From NCBI GenBank assembly GCA_963556495.2, contig OY747713.1, forward strand, positions 26,289,961-26,353,960: a stretch of DNA of 64,000 nucleotides, given 5' to 3'. The translations under genes were made by a program, and so were the position numbers. Positions 1 to 11,086 of this stretch are shown here, piece by piece; positions within the stretch are counted from its first letter, which is position 1, and each line of letters starts with the position of its first letter. The stretch comes from Valencia hispanica. Its lineage: Eukaryota; Chordata; Actinopteri; Cyprinodontiformes; Valenciidae. The notes beneath the pieces were generated by a model. It was not told the origin of the DNA and did no database searches. It was given only the letters and a program-made list of their open reading frames with translations.

Positions 1-2167
1 TCTGTTTGCCCAGCTCAACCAGGGCATGGACATCACTAAAGGTAAACCCAGAATAGGCCTCAAAGGGCGGAAGATGCTCATTCAGAATCAGGCACTTGAC
101 TTTGGTCCAGTCTTTTCTTGCTGAAAAAACACATTCTTTCCAGATTTACTTCCAAAATTCTGCACAGTGGCTCTTTCAATGCTGAGGGTTGTCTCTCTAT
201 TTTGTGAACCTTTTCTGCCACAGCTTTTCCTTCCACTAAACTTTCTATTGTTATCCTTTGATGTTGCACTCTGTAAACAACCAAACTCTTCAGTAATTAC
301 CTTTTTGGCTGGCCCTTCATGGGCATGGTGTCAATGACTCTGTGCTTGAGAACTACCAATTTAGCAATCTTCCTTCTGAATGTGTAGATCATACCATGGC
401 GATGACCATACATTTCTGTAAATTTTAATGTATTTGTTTACCTGAGTTGATTACCTAAATGTTTTTCAGAAATTGAACAAAAAAATAAAATATAAGGCGT
501 TACTGTGTAAAGTGAATCTATATACAAGTATTGCTTTTTAAATTAAATGAAATAAATCAAACATTCAATGATATTCTAATTTACTGAGACGTGCTTGTAC
601 ATGTTTAGGTCTGAAGCATGTCTCAGATGAGGAGAAGACCCATAAGAACCCTAACCTCCGTTCTCAAGCATCACCAGCTAAAAGCAAGGATCCCCAGACT
701 GTTACCCCCCCTAAAGCAGCTACCCAGAAAAAAAAAACACTGCTGGAGCTGGAGGGGAAAAAGTGGAGGGTGGTATGCAAAACTTTCTTATATTAACCCC
801 TTATATTGATTCTTATATTGATTCATCGTGTTCTCATGTATGCACCTACTCACTGAAAATGCTAATCTACTTCCTCTTTGTTGAAGGAACACTTTGAGCA
901 GAAACATGACTTAGTGATCGAGGAGACAGAGTTGAAACAGGTGGTGTATGTTTTTGGCTGCAACAACTCCACCCTGCAGGTCAAGGGCAAAATTAACTCC
1001 ATCATCGTAGGTGAGCTACCTAGACACAGATCTACAATTATAGACTCCTTATAACAATTTTCTTAGCTTGTTTTGTTTTGTCTTTCTCCAGATAATTGTA
1101 AAAAGCTTGGTCTGGTTTTTGAGAATGCTGTAGGGATCGTAGAAATCATCAACTCTAGAGGCATTCAGCTACAGGTAAGTAATCATATATATTTATAATT
1201 CTAAATATTACAGTGGCTTCTTTAAATGCAACCTAACATCTGACTTCAAGCCAATTATCACCCGTATTTATACATAAATAAATATATCATAAAACAATTT
1301 AAAAGTAATGTTTTTTTCTTTTGCCAAAATATATTAATAATTATAATTAAAAAAATTATTTTATATTACCAGTTAACATCAATTAATAGAAGTAACACTA
1401 GTTTAGTTAAAGGTGATTTGCTACAGTTAATCTGCTGTCCAGCTTAACCAATGAAAACAGTATTTTCATTTTAAATTATTTCACGGTGAACTACAAAACA
1501 GAAAACAGGAAACTTACAAAGAAATTATTTTCACATAAAAAAAATGTATTGAGTTGCACAATTAAATATGCAATTTCAGATGTTATAAGTTGTTGGTATC
1601 TAAATAATTACAGAAGCAATTTATGTATTTATTCAACATAACAATTTATACTTTTATTTAAATTATGGTAGCCTATATATAAATGAACAATTTATTTATT
1701 CATGACATTGTGGTGTTTTTGGCCATCAAAAAGTGCCAAAGTAAGACTTTTTAATAGTTTAACACAAGCCAGTGACCTGCCAGAGGATTATATCTTATTG
1801 TGTATTACTGCAGGTGTTGGGAATGGTTCCTACTATTTCTATCAACAAGACCGAGGGTTGCCAAGTCTACCTGAGCAAAGCCGCTTTGAACTGCAACATC
1901 ATCAGTGCCAAGAGCTCTGAGATGAACATCCTGATCCCAGCAGATGAAGATGACTATGTGAGTGAGAGAGCAGGACGCAGGCTCCATACTCAGAGATAAA
2001 CATGGCACGAATTATCAGTTTGTGTTGACGTTATGTTTTGCTGGTGAACTCACAAGGATTTTCTTGATGTGCTGTCTTTGCAGAGGGAGTTTCCGGTCCC
2101 GGAGCAGTTCAAGACAGTTTGGGATGGATCCAAGCTGGTGACAGAACCCACTGAGATTGCAGGCTGA
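1..2167 (+). CDS. cap2: Adenylyl cyclase-associated protein, CAP2-like, C-terminal half (partial)
   Basis: Six exons join in phase: 1-41 (partial), 609-772, 887-1010, 1092-1174, 1814-1957 and 2084-2167 (TGA). The first two carry the WH2-type actin-binding segment ([17 protein letters not shown]) and a short Pro/Lys linker; the rest is the CARP beta-helix domain ([35 protein letters not shown]). CAP proteins bind ADP-actin at the barbed face, recharge it with ATP and work with cofilin in the cytoplasm. The choice of CAP2 over CAP1 rests on [22 protein letters not shown] and [13 protein letters not shown], which resemble human CAP2 as I remember it. The N-terminal half lies before the window. 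The 3' UTR runs straight into a Tc1-like repeat; an AATAAA sits at 2335. Confidence 0.88.
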
Positions 2168-2171
2168 TATG

Positions 2172-3050
2172 CATGTCAAGAATGTATTCACACCCTTGAA
2201 CTTTTTCACTTTTTGTAACATTACAACCACAAGCTTCATTGTATTTCATTGGGTTTTTTGTGACAGACCAACAAAAAGTAGGGCATAATTGTGAAATGGA
2301 AGGATGATGATTTATACTTTTCAAAATCTTCACAAATAAAAATATGTGGGGTGCCTATGTATCAAGTCTGTTTTACTCCAATGCCCCTAAATAAAATCTA
2401 GTTCAACTAATTGTTTTCAAAAGTCATCTAACATGTAAATAAAATCCACCTGTGTGTAATATAAACTGCATAAATCCAGCTGGTTTGACAGTTCAACAGT
2501 ATTATGATAGCAAAAGAACACATACAACCGGTTAATTATAAGGTTTTGGAGTAGTTTTGTAGGAGGGCTCAAACATGGTGGTGGTGGCAGCAGTATTATG
2601 CTGAGGGGATTTTTTTCTTTGGCAGGGACAGGCAAGCAGGTCAGGGTTTATGACAGACTAAAAAAGCTAAATGGTGAAGGGTACACTTTCCTGCAGGATA
2701 ACAACACTAAACATACATCCAGACCAATGGTTTATTTGCTGAAATGGCCTAGTCAAAGTCCAGGCCTAAACCTAGTTGAGTTTGTGGCTAGATTTGAACA
2801 TTGTTGTTCACAGATGCTCTAAATGCACAAGGCTGGTGGAGACACACAGCAAAAGACCTACAGATGACACTGAGGCAAAACAAACTTTTAAGATTTTTAT
2901 TAGTTAAAAAAAAAAAGGTAAAACATGCATCATTATGCATAGCTTTATGTGTTGGTCTCTCACAAAATCCTAACAAACATATTCAAGTTCATAGTATCCA
3001 CAAAATGTGGAAAAGGTACGTTTATTTCTGCAGGGTGCTGTAAACAAAAG
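2172..3050 (+). mobile_element. Degenerate Tc1-like transposon, sense
   Basis: The copy starts within about 10 bases of the CAP2 stop codon. It holds the common fish Tc1-like end (tattcacacccttgaac) and a broken transposase piece at 2598-2822 with FLQDNNTKHTS and KWPSQSPGLNLVE, matching the second Asp and third Glu regions of Tc1 transposases. Frames are broken, so it cannot encode an enzyme. AATAAA at 2335 and further AATAAA-like sites inside the repeat could serve as CAP2 polyadenylation signals. Confidence 0.8.
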
Positions 3051-3130
3051 GTTAACAGATAGGGACTGTCATGTTAACTCCAATAACTGTACTTGTGACT
3101 TCATTGTTTTTGGAACTTTTAAGCCATTAA

Positions 3131-3161
3131 CCCCCCCCCACACACACACACACGCACGCAG
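3131..3161. repeat. Poly-C / (CA)n simple repeat
   Basis: Nine C followed by a short CA run and CACGCACG. Confidence 0.9.
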
Positions 3162-3394
3162 TGTAGATGCTCAGGTTACATTAAAACAAGTCTAGAACAC
3201 ATCAGTTACATGTCTGTGCCATAGCTAAAAAGGCATTTGTGTGAGAGCATGTAGCTAAGGATAAGGATTTCAGAGCCTATCATCATCCTCCATTCTCTTC
3301 GTACCAACATGGAAAATAATATTTCTCTCTTCTGGACTGTTTATTCCTATTTTGCATCTATTTACTTCAAGAGCTGGTTAGTATTTATTTTGAG

Positions 3395-3535
3395 GTTTTA
3401 TCCACAGCCATCATTATTTATGAGTTTATTATCCACACCCATCATTATCTACAACTCCTTAAGGAATTAATTAAATGAGCGATACCAACACTTAATTTCC
3501 CTCTGGGATCAATAAAGTATTTTTGAATTGAATTT
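3395..3535 (+). mobile_element. 5'-truncated Rex1-type LINE 3' end
   Basis: The end (acaactccttaaggaattaa, cttaatttccctctgggatc, then AATAAAGTATTTTTGAATTGAA-like tail) matches the 3' end of the longer Rex1 copy at 41985-42085 almost base for base. It is a short dead-on-arrival copy between CAP2 and AUNIP. Confidence 0.8.
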
Positions 3536-3685
3536 TTGCATTTATAGCTGCTGTGATCAGTAAAAGGATTGAGCTCAGATGGATATAAAACAGTGTGATC
3601 TGCTGCTTTACACTAAAAATATGAAAATTGTCTGTAGTATAACTTGACACTCTGTCTTTGTATATCACTTTAATTTGTAAAAAAA

Positions 3686-3710
3686 ATATATATATATATA
3701 TATATATATA
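3686..3710. repeat. (AT)n microsatellite
   Basis: About twelve AT units, just downstream of the AUNIP stop. Confidence 0.9.
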
Positions 3711-3757
3711 GCACCAGCATAGGACAGATAAAATATACATTAAACTGATTTAAACTG

Positions 3758-3763
3758 TTTAAT
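3758..3763 (-). promoter_or_regulatory. Candidate AUNIP polyadenylation signal
   Basis: Minus-strand ATTAAA about 100 bases after the AUNIP stop codon. No AATAAA was seen closer on that strand. Confidence 0.45.
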
Positions 3764-3861
3764 TTACAATAAATGTATGTAATGCTTATCATTTTCAAAT
3801 AAAAAGACAAAAATCTCTCTTTTTTGACTTGTTTTTCCAAATAGAAAAAACTCATGGAAAA

Positions 3862-5853
3862 TTAGTCTAAACTCTCCCATTTTTGAATAAATCCTGCTGA
3901 ATTTGACACAGGGATATTGCTTAAGTGTTTGATCACCATGTTTCCCTGAGAGTCTTGGGTAAAGAGCATTTCATTATCTTCATCTTCCTCCTCCTCTACA
4001 GGTTTATAAGCACAACTTCTCACCAAGCCAGTACTCAGGTTACTCTGATCCTTGAGTGGACTCCTGGTCCAGAGACCTCGATGTGCTATCACCCTGAAGC
4101 CCTCGGAGTCCTGAGTGAACAACGTAGCAAAGCTGTCCTCATCTGTTTCCCAGCATTTCTGCTGTTTCTTAAGAGGAGAGCTTCCTGGTTTTCTCCATAA
4201 TGAGTCAAGATGTGCTTCTTTTACAAGATTGTTCCCAGGGGGATCTGGTTGTTTTTGTGGTGAAGCGTTGTTCATTTCTGCCCACTTATGATTTGACAGA
4301 GTTCCAACATGAGACAAAGAACTAGGCTTACTTGGGGACTTACAGGAGACTAATCTGTTGTTTTCTTTATCGTCTTTTGTATGGGAACAGCTTTCAGCAG
4401 GTTTCTGAGTTGATGTTTTTCCCTTCACATCTATTAGATTTCCAAAGCCCTCTGAATTCTGAACACTGTGTAGAAAACTTGACCCGGAGCTGCAGAAGTC
4501 CTCAGAGTACTCGCTACAGGCGAACAGAGGGTCCTGACTCCATGGCTGCGGAGAGATTTGACTGTCATCAGGCAACAGTGAGAGCTCATGCAGCCTCTTC
4601 TTGCACCTAGGGGGTTCAAACTCTACAGATTTACCATTTAGTAAAGTTGAACAGGTTTTTTTTTCATTCTGCCACATTGTTGTTTCGGTCTCTGCCACAT
4701 TCTCTTTTTCCACGTCGCAATCCACACCAGCATCAGATTCCTCCGGGTCCCATTTTTCAGAACATGTTTCACGTGCTCGTTTTCTCACAGATGAAACAGT
4801 TGAGGGTTCAGTTGTGGTGGACAGTGATGAGGGCTTCGCTGGATCCAGGTTTGGTGCTTCAGTGGAAGACATCTTGTGGAGAACTTTTGGAAGAAGTCAT
4901 TTCATAAATAGGTTAAAAGTTATTCAAGTTATCACACTTCAGCTTTACTGGCTATAGACTGATTTTTCTACAAAGTTCCCACACATTTTACATTAGGGAC
5001 ATCAACGTTTTCAAAACACAAAACATCCAGAATCATCTCCCTATTTTGGCCAAATTTTAAAGTAAAATTTAAAGTTCTCTAAGAATTTAGCACTGGTTTT
5101 TCAACCAAGTCAGGTCTGTAACGATAGATGGACGGATTGACGGACAAACTGCAGGATGAATGAATAGACAGACACATAGGGAGACGAATGTAACAAGATT
5201 TCTAAGCTATCGAGAAACCAATATCTCCAAAGTATATACATTAAATATCAATATTTAATATCTGTACTTAGAAAATACTTGAATCTAAACACATAATTTC
5301 CCTGTTTAGACTGGACAGACCCTGCATAGAGTTAAACTGGTCAACTTGGGAACTCTCAGAAATATGTAAAAATAAAATACTCAAAATAGCTTTGAATATT
5401 TCTTTCTTTCAATCAGTAATACACTATCAAATATACTTCTGAACAGTTTTGAATACTTTACAAATATGAACTCTAAATCAACCATTTTCCCAGCTTCTGG
5501 CTGCTTACCTCTATGTTTAGGTACAAAAAAAGTGGATATGGTGCTCTGTTTAGTCTTTGGCATCTCCATTTTAGTCTGAGTGAAATTGAGCGCCACAGCT
5601 AAACTGTAGCCCCCACCTTCAGCCAAAGGATTCAACAGTTTAGAAACAGGACGGGTATGGCGTTTCTGAAAAATAAAAAAAAGATAATGAAATGAGCAGA
5701 GAAGCAGTAAAAACCATAAACAACAATTATATTTGTGGTTCAAACTCCTCTTGCCATTACCCGTTTAGCCTTTTCTTTCAGCTGTGCTGTGTCCAACCAA
5801 ACTCCACAGTCTTCCTGAACGGAGCTCTGTGGTGGAGCCTTAGAGGTTTTCAT
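3862..5853 (-). CDS. aunip: AUNIP (Aurora kinase A and ninein-interacting protein)
   Basis: Three coding exons on the minus strand: 5853-5761, 5665-5509 and 4883-3862, in phase, about 423 aa. The exon 3 acceptor (after aaaag) is weak, so its first few codons are uncertain. AUNIP binds Aurora A and ninein at centrosomes and helps CtIP-driven DNA end resection. Shared with human AUNIP as I recall it: N-terminal GVWLDTAQLK (about 16-25), QSTISTFF (71-78), and two C-terminal LFTQDS(E/Q)GxxVI(A/K)H motifs (about 338 and 390). Also visible are basic clusters VRKRAR and CKKR, two KEN tripeptides (about 143 and 256) and an acidic run. The rest looks disordered. A 5' UTR intron ends at 5866/5867; the first, non-coding exon probably ends at 6679. 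It is divergent from VPS28. Confidence 0.9.
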
Positions 5854-6678
5854 GATGAAAAAATATCTGCAAAACATTAAAGAAGCGTTTACATTTATCT
5901 TTCAGAGGCATACCTATATTTATAGTGTTGCTCTATATACTTTAATATCACGATTGATCAACCAGTTAAACAAGAAGCTAGCCCATAAACAAAAAAATAA
6001 TTGCTATTATTATTTTACTATGATCATTAATAATCTTAATAACAAAAATAAAATACAATGAAATGTCATATAAATGTAGAACTAAGGAAATGCTATCGAA
6101 AATTAGGAAAGTCCAGACTTTTAGAAAAAGAGGAACCTTTTAGAATCATAAAACCAATTTTAAAAGCTTTTACCATAAGGGAAATAAATAAATCACTTTA
6201 TCTTATAATGTAATCTAAAGTCATGCCAAAAACAAGATAAAACATAATCAAATAGAATTTTAACACATTAAGATACCATTAAATATGTAATAGAACAATA
6301 AAGAACTTACTTCAAATTTGAAAATAAAATAAGGGCAGAAATAACAGAAAATAACTACCATTCAAAAGCCAGGCTAAAAGACTATTCTTTTTCGAAAGAA
6401 ATCCCCACATAAATGAAATAAAGAAAGGTTAAAGTGTAAATATGGGCTATTTCTGGTGTTAAAACTGGTTTCAAAAGGATCCCAAACAAGAGTTGATCGC
6501 ATCGTTTCGTCTCGCATTTTGTTGTTTAAATTCGTCTCAAAACTTCATATCGATTCAAAACCATGACAAATGGTTGAACATTAATCTTTTTGGTACTTTC
6601 TATAAATTCTTGCACTTACCTAACCTCGATAATGAAAACAAACTTTACACGTTATTCCAGGAAAGGCTTTTCACTCAC

Positions 6679-6952
6679 TTTTGAGTGTTTCTGCCGCCTT
6701 CACAATTAGCTGTCCGTTTCGTCTGCCTGCTTAGAAACAAGGGTCGGTTCAAAATTAACATACGTGTTTTACGTAATATGAGACTTAGTGACATTATATG
6801 TAATAAAAATATCATATCCATAACTTATCTTTAAAGATATATACCTACTTCTGGATATTTTTAGAGGCGCGATGGGCACCTATTACTTTGACGTATGCTG
6901 ACCCTCGTCTGAGGGTGTGTTTACATCGGTGTCATAGCATTTTGTCGAACGG
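6679..6952. promoter_or_regulatory. Shared AUNIP/VPS28 divergent promoter and first non-coding exons
   Basis: On the minus strand a good donor (gtgagt, read at 6678-6673) closes a likely AUNIP 5' UTR exon at 6679. On the plus strand a donor (gtaagt at 6953) closes a likely VPS28 5' UTR exon. Transcription starts must therefore lie within about 270 bases of each other. The stretch has more CpG (GGCGCGATGG, tgtcgaacgg) than its flanks. A minus-strand TTTGAA, the cell-cycle CHR sequence, is at 6748-6753, but a 6-mer is weak evidence. Confidence 0.55.
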
Positions 6953-8884
6953 GTAAGTGGAGTATTTCAGCAGGTTTTTGACTTTTTACGCTTTTTATTG
7001 AAGTGCCGATAAATACATTAGAGTTATAATGCATGTTCACATGGTACGTGGTTTTTACGTGTCGTTTGATGGTTAAAAACATTTACATATCAGATCTTAG
7101 TCTCACAAAAGCGCTAAGGAAGTGCTAACGAGTTAGCTTCGACTGTTTCGACATCTAACTTTAGTTTATAATCCACTTTTCGCACAGGAGACAATAATAT
7201 TGTTTTTATTTCTCCCAGGTAATGCCAGTGGCTTGATAATTTTGTTGTACGTCTCGACTGACAGGCCAAGTTCGGAAAATAAAACCGAGAAGTTATCAAT
7301 AAATGTCAGGTTGCATGACAACAGTGTTCATTAGATCTGTGTATAACAGTAAAACAATTTTCAAAGACTTAAACATAGACGGTTAGTTAAGAAATAAGTC
7401 TGTGTTGGGTGAAAAGTGACACAAAATAACAATTTTTGCTGTGCATTTCTATCAGTGTTAAAAACACGATCCGATTGGATTAATTTGTAGTTTTCCAGTC
7501 ATAGATAAATGTCTATACGTAGGAAGGCTTAAAAGATGTGTAGCCTAGATCTATAAATATTTCAAAGCGGAAAACCACCAACTAAAGTTGACACAAATAT
7601 TATAATTTACCTTGCTTGTGCTATGGAGAATGTCAAAAGTACCTATTATGATTGTTTAAAAATAAATAGTTTCACCTTACTGATATGTCCAGAAACTGTT
7701 TCTGTAGGCCCTGTTTGTTTCCTGTACTCGTCGTTTACTCGTGATAAAGATTAGGTGAGGTGTTATTGACAAAATTAGTGAGTAGACTCTATAATAGTGT
7801 TGTAGAAATAAACAGAGAAATATAATTCCCTAAACACTGTAATCTTTATGTATGTGAGATTGTAACGTGCTTGACAGCCTTACTTGCAACATTTGAACAA
7901 CATTTTCTTTGACATACCTCTATACAGTGAGCATTCAACTATTCTAGTTAAACCTACAAAAGCATCTGCAGGCAAAGTGCTATTAATATTTTGTTTAATG
8001 CTATCCCTCATTACTTTGTATATTGTAGATGTATAATCAAAATTACAATCACTAATCTTTTAGAAAATTAGATTAGATAACTTTTATGTAGTTATTTCTG
8101 CAATCTCAATCACCTGTTTTCTATTTTTAAAGCATGTTAAATATAACTTGTTTTGCCTAAACCTCAATGAGTAAATTTTGGAATCCTTTCACACAGTTCC
8201 AGCCTGGCCCTGTCGAAATATTTTTGTTTGTATTTAACCAAATGGTGATCTATAATTATTGTCCTACACTAGAGGTCTGCAACAATAACAAAGAGTCATT
8301 CCGGCCCTTCTTTTACAAAAGGACATTTCTCTAGAGCTGCAAATTCTACTGATGCTTTTAATTTTAGTTAAAAGATTTTTCTTTTAGGCTGTTTCATTAT
8401 GAAACAGATAATGTTTTATTTTTAGGGTTTAAAACAAAAAAGCAAATTAAAGCCTTTAACAACAAGAAGAAAAAAACTACACTTTAAATGGAATAGCCCA
8501 CTTTCAAAAATAAAGTAGATAATCCCTTCAAATAAATAAAACCATAGAAATAGAAATAAAACCATAAACTTACAAGCTGATGACTGTTGATAAAAGAAAT
8601 CCCATTCCACCAGAATAAGGTTGGTTAATTAATGGAAAAGGTAAACAAATATTGCGGTGTTTTGTTCTTAAAACAAATCTATGTCTTTTCATGGGTGTTT
8701 TTCTGTCATCATTTATTAAAACTATAGCTTGTTGTCTGTTAAACACATAGTTGATTTTAATCATCTTTAAGAACAGTATCCATAAATCTCACAATTCTGG
8801 CACACAAAAACTGGATGAAAATAGTTGATTATTGGATTTTTTTGGGTTACAGTTATGATTTAAAATATAACAAATGTTTTTCAG
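6953..8884. other. VPS28 first intron
   Basis: AT-rich sequence between the inferred 5' UTR donor at 6953 and the acceptor before 8885. I see no gene, conserved block or clear mobile element in it. Confidence 0.55.
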
Positions 8885-8908
8885 ACCAACTTCTAATCGT
8901 TCAGCATC

Positions 8909-11030
8909 ATGTTCCACGGGATAGCAGGCAGCGGAGGAGTGGGGGCGGGTAAGATTATTCCAAAGTACATATTTTATGAATTCATCTGGACCACTGAAGT
9001 GTCACCCATTGTATTTTCAGTATTTTACTCAGTTTCATAAATTTTCTCCGCACAGCTCCAGCTAATAAACCTGAGTTGTACGAGGTAATTATTAGTTACA
9101 TTATTGGGTAAACTTTAAATAAAAACCTTAAAGTAATCATATTTTCTTAAAATTTTCAGCCATGAACAATTCATTTAATTACAATGAAAACCTTTGATTG
9201 CATTAGTAAGTGTTTTTCTAACTTCTGATATTTCAGGAAGTTAAACTGTACAAAAATGCACGGGAACGAGAAAAGTAAGTATCAAGTTGAATAAACATGG
9301 TTGAAGATGAGCTGAACTGGTCATCGCTGTAACATTTCATCTGTCGTGTTTCTGAAGGTTCGACAACATGGCTGAGTTGTTTGCTGTTGTAAAGACCTTG
9401 CAGGCATTGGAGAAGGCTTACATCAAAGACTGCGTATCCCCCAGCGAGTAAGTTCCACTTCAGCTCAACACATAGTCTTTAACTATGTTTTTATTTGTCA
9501 TTGATCTAAAGGGAATTGTATTTTTAGGTACACGGCTTCCTGCTCCAGACTCTTGGTTCAGTATAAAGCTGCTTTTAAACAGGTGCAAGGCTCTGACGTG
9601 GGCTCCATCGATGAATTCTGCAGGAAGTACAGAGTGAGAAAACATCTGAATTATTTTACCTCGTTTCAAACTGTTGCTTTGAGGGAAACTTTTGCACTGT
9701 GATGTATCTGTTGTTATTTTCTCCTTTAGCTCGACTGTCCACTTGCAATGGAGAGGATTAAGGAAGATCGGCCAATTACCATCAAAGACGACAAGGGCAA
9801 CCTGAACCGTTGCATCGCGGATATAGTCTCTGTATGTCTTTTTGCTCGATCAGTATATCCGATAGTACATTTATATTTAGCTATGTGGAAGTGAGAGTGG
9901 AGATTACCATTATTAACGTTGGTCACATGAACTACTAGAAGAATATCAGAAACTAGTAAACTTCACATGTCTTTAACGTTGTCCCTGTGTCCCACCATCT
10001 CTGAACCTTAGCTCTTCATCACTGTTATGGACAAGCTGAGACTGGAAATCAGAGCCATGGATGAGGTGATTCTGACTTTGTGCGCATGTTATAATGACCC
10101 GCTGTAAAACGTTGAAAAGTGGACATTTGCTCATGTTGGTTATTTTTCATGGCTACAGATCCAGCCAGACCTGAGAGAGCTGATGGAAACCATGAATAGG
10201 ATGAGCAACATGCCTCCAGACTCAGAGGCAAAGGACAAAGTGAACCTCTGGTGAGTTTCAGAGAGCAGTCGCTATTCTTCATAATATTAAGGGGACCTGT
10301 GCCAGTTTAGTATCTAACACTTTACTTTGTATAAATTATTATGCTGGTCAGAAGTTTACATACTCATAATTAGCATGAATGTCTCAGTAATTTCAGGTTT
10401 TCAAAGATGCATTTGAATCGTAGTTTTTTTCAAGCTGATACACTGGTGTAACAAACATCAGATTAGAGAAAACAATACTTTATGGCTCAAATATATAAAT
10501 ACACTCCCAGTCATATTTGGTAAAATGTCCTCTAACAAGTTGCAGACAAACCACGCATCTTTTTGCAGCCTATAACAAGTTTCTGGCATGATTCCGGCTG
10601 GATTTTAGACAACTCTTATTATTCGAATAGGTGGAACTTGACTAAAATTTGTTCTTTCTAGGAAAAAGCTTGACTTTTAAGCATAGTCCATGCATTTTCA
10701 ACACGGTTGACACTGAGGTCATAAAAAAAAAAAGTTATGATGTGTGTTTGTGATCATTATTGTGTTGGTACATACATGTTTTAACCAACTAGTTGTTAAT
10801 TTCACCTACTTGTTATGTATCTTAAAGTTTTCTTTACGTAGACAAAGGTTTAAGCTTGATTAGCATACGTTTTGAGTGATTGTCATCTCTCTTGGGGTTT
10901 CTCCTACAGGTTGACCACCCTCAGCAGCATGTCTGCCTCAGATGAGCTGGATGATAATCAGGTTCGCCAGATGCTCTTCGATCTGGAGTCAGCCTACAAC
11001 GCCTTTAACCGCTTCCTCCACTCCTCCTAA
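8909..11030 (+). CDS. vps28: VPS28, ESCRT-I subunit
   Basis: Nine coding exons in phase: 8909-8948, 9056-9084, 9237-9274, 9358-9447, 9528-9633, 9730-9831, 10012-10065, 10159-10250 and 10910-11030; 223 aa against 221 in human. VPS28 is a core ESCRT-I subunit on endosomes: its N-terminal part packs with TSG101/VPS23 and VPS37, and the C-terminal four-helix bundle contacts ESCRT-II (VPS36). The sequence is nearly identical to the vertebrate protein ([56 protein letters not shown]). The ATG lies 24 bases into the second exon and begins MFHGI as in human. The second and third coding exons are only 29 and 38 nt. AATAAA follows at 11081. Confidence 0.97.
10335..10790 (-). mobile_element. Tc1-like transposon fragment in VPS28 intron 8
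   Basis: Begins ggtcagaagtttacatact, the terminal type of the Tss/Sleeping Beauty Tc1 group, followed by antisense transposase-region text (tttctggcatgattccggct). It is internally deleted and has no ORF. Confidence 0.65.
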
Positions 11031-11080
11031 AGATCCTGTCTGTCAGAGATCTTAACTTTTGGATCTCTGGTTAAGTTAAT

Positions 11081-11086
11081 AATAAA
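11081..11086 (+). promoter_or_regulatory. VPS28 polyadenylation signal
   Basis: AATAAA 50 bases after the stop codon. Confidence 0.75.

Noticed and set aside
78..284. A 68-codon minus-strand ORF opposite the CAP2 intron
   Set aside because: No similarity, no splice or promoter context, and short enough to occur by chance.
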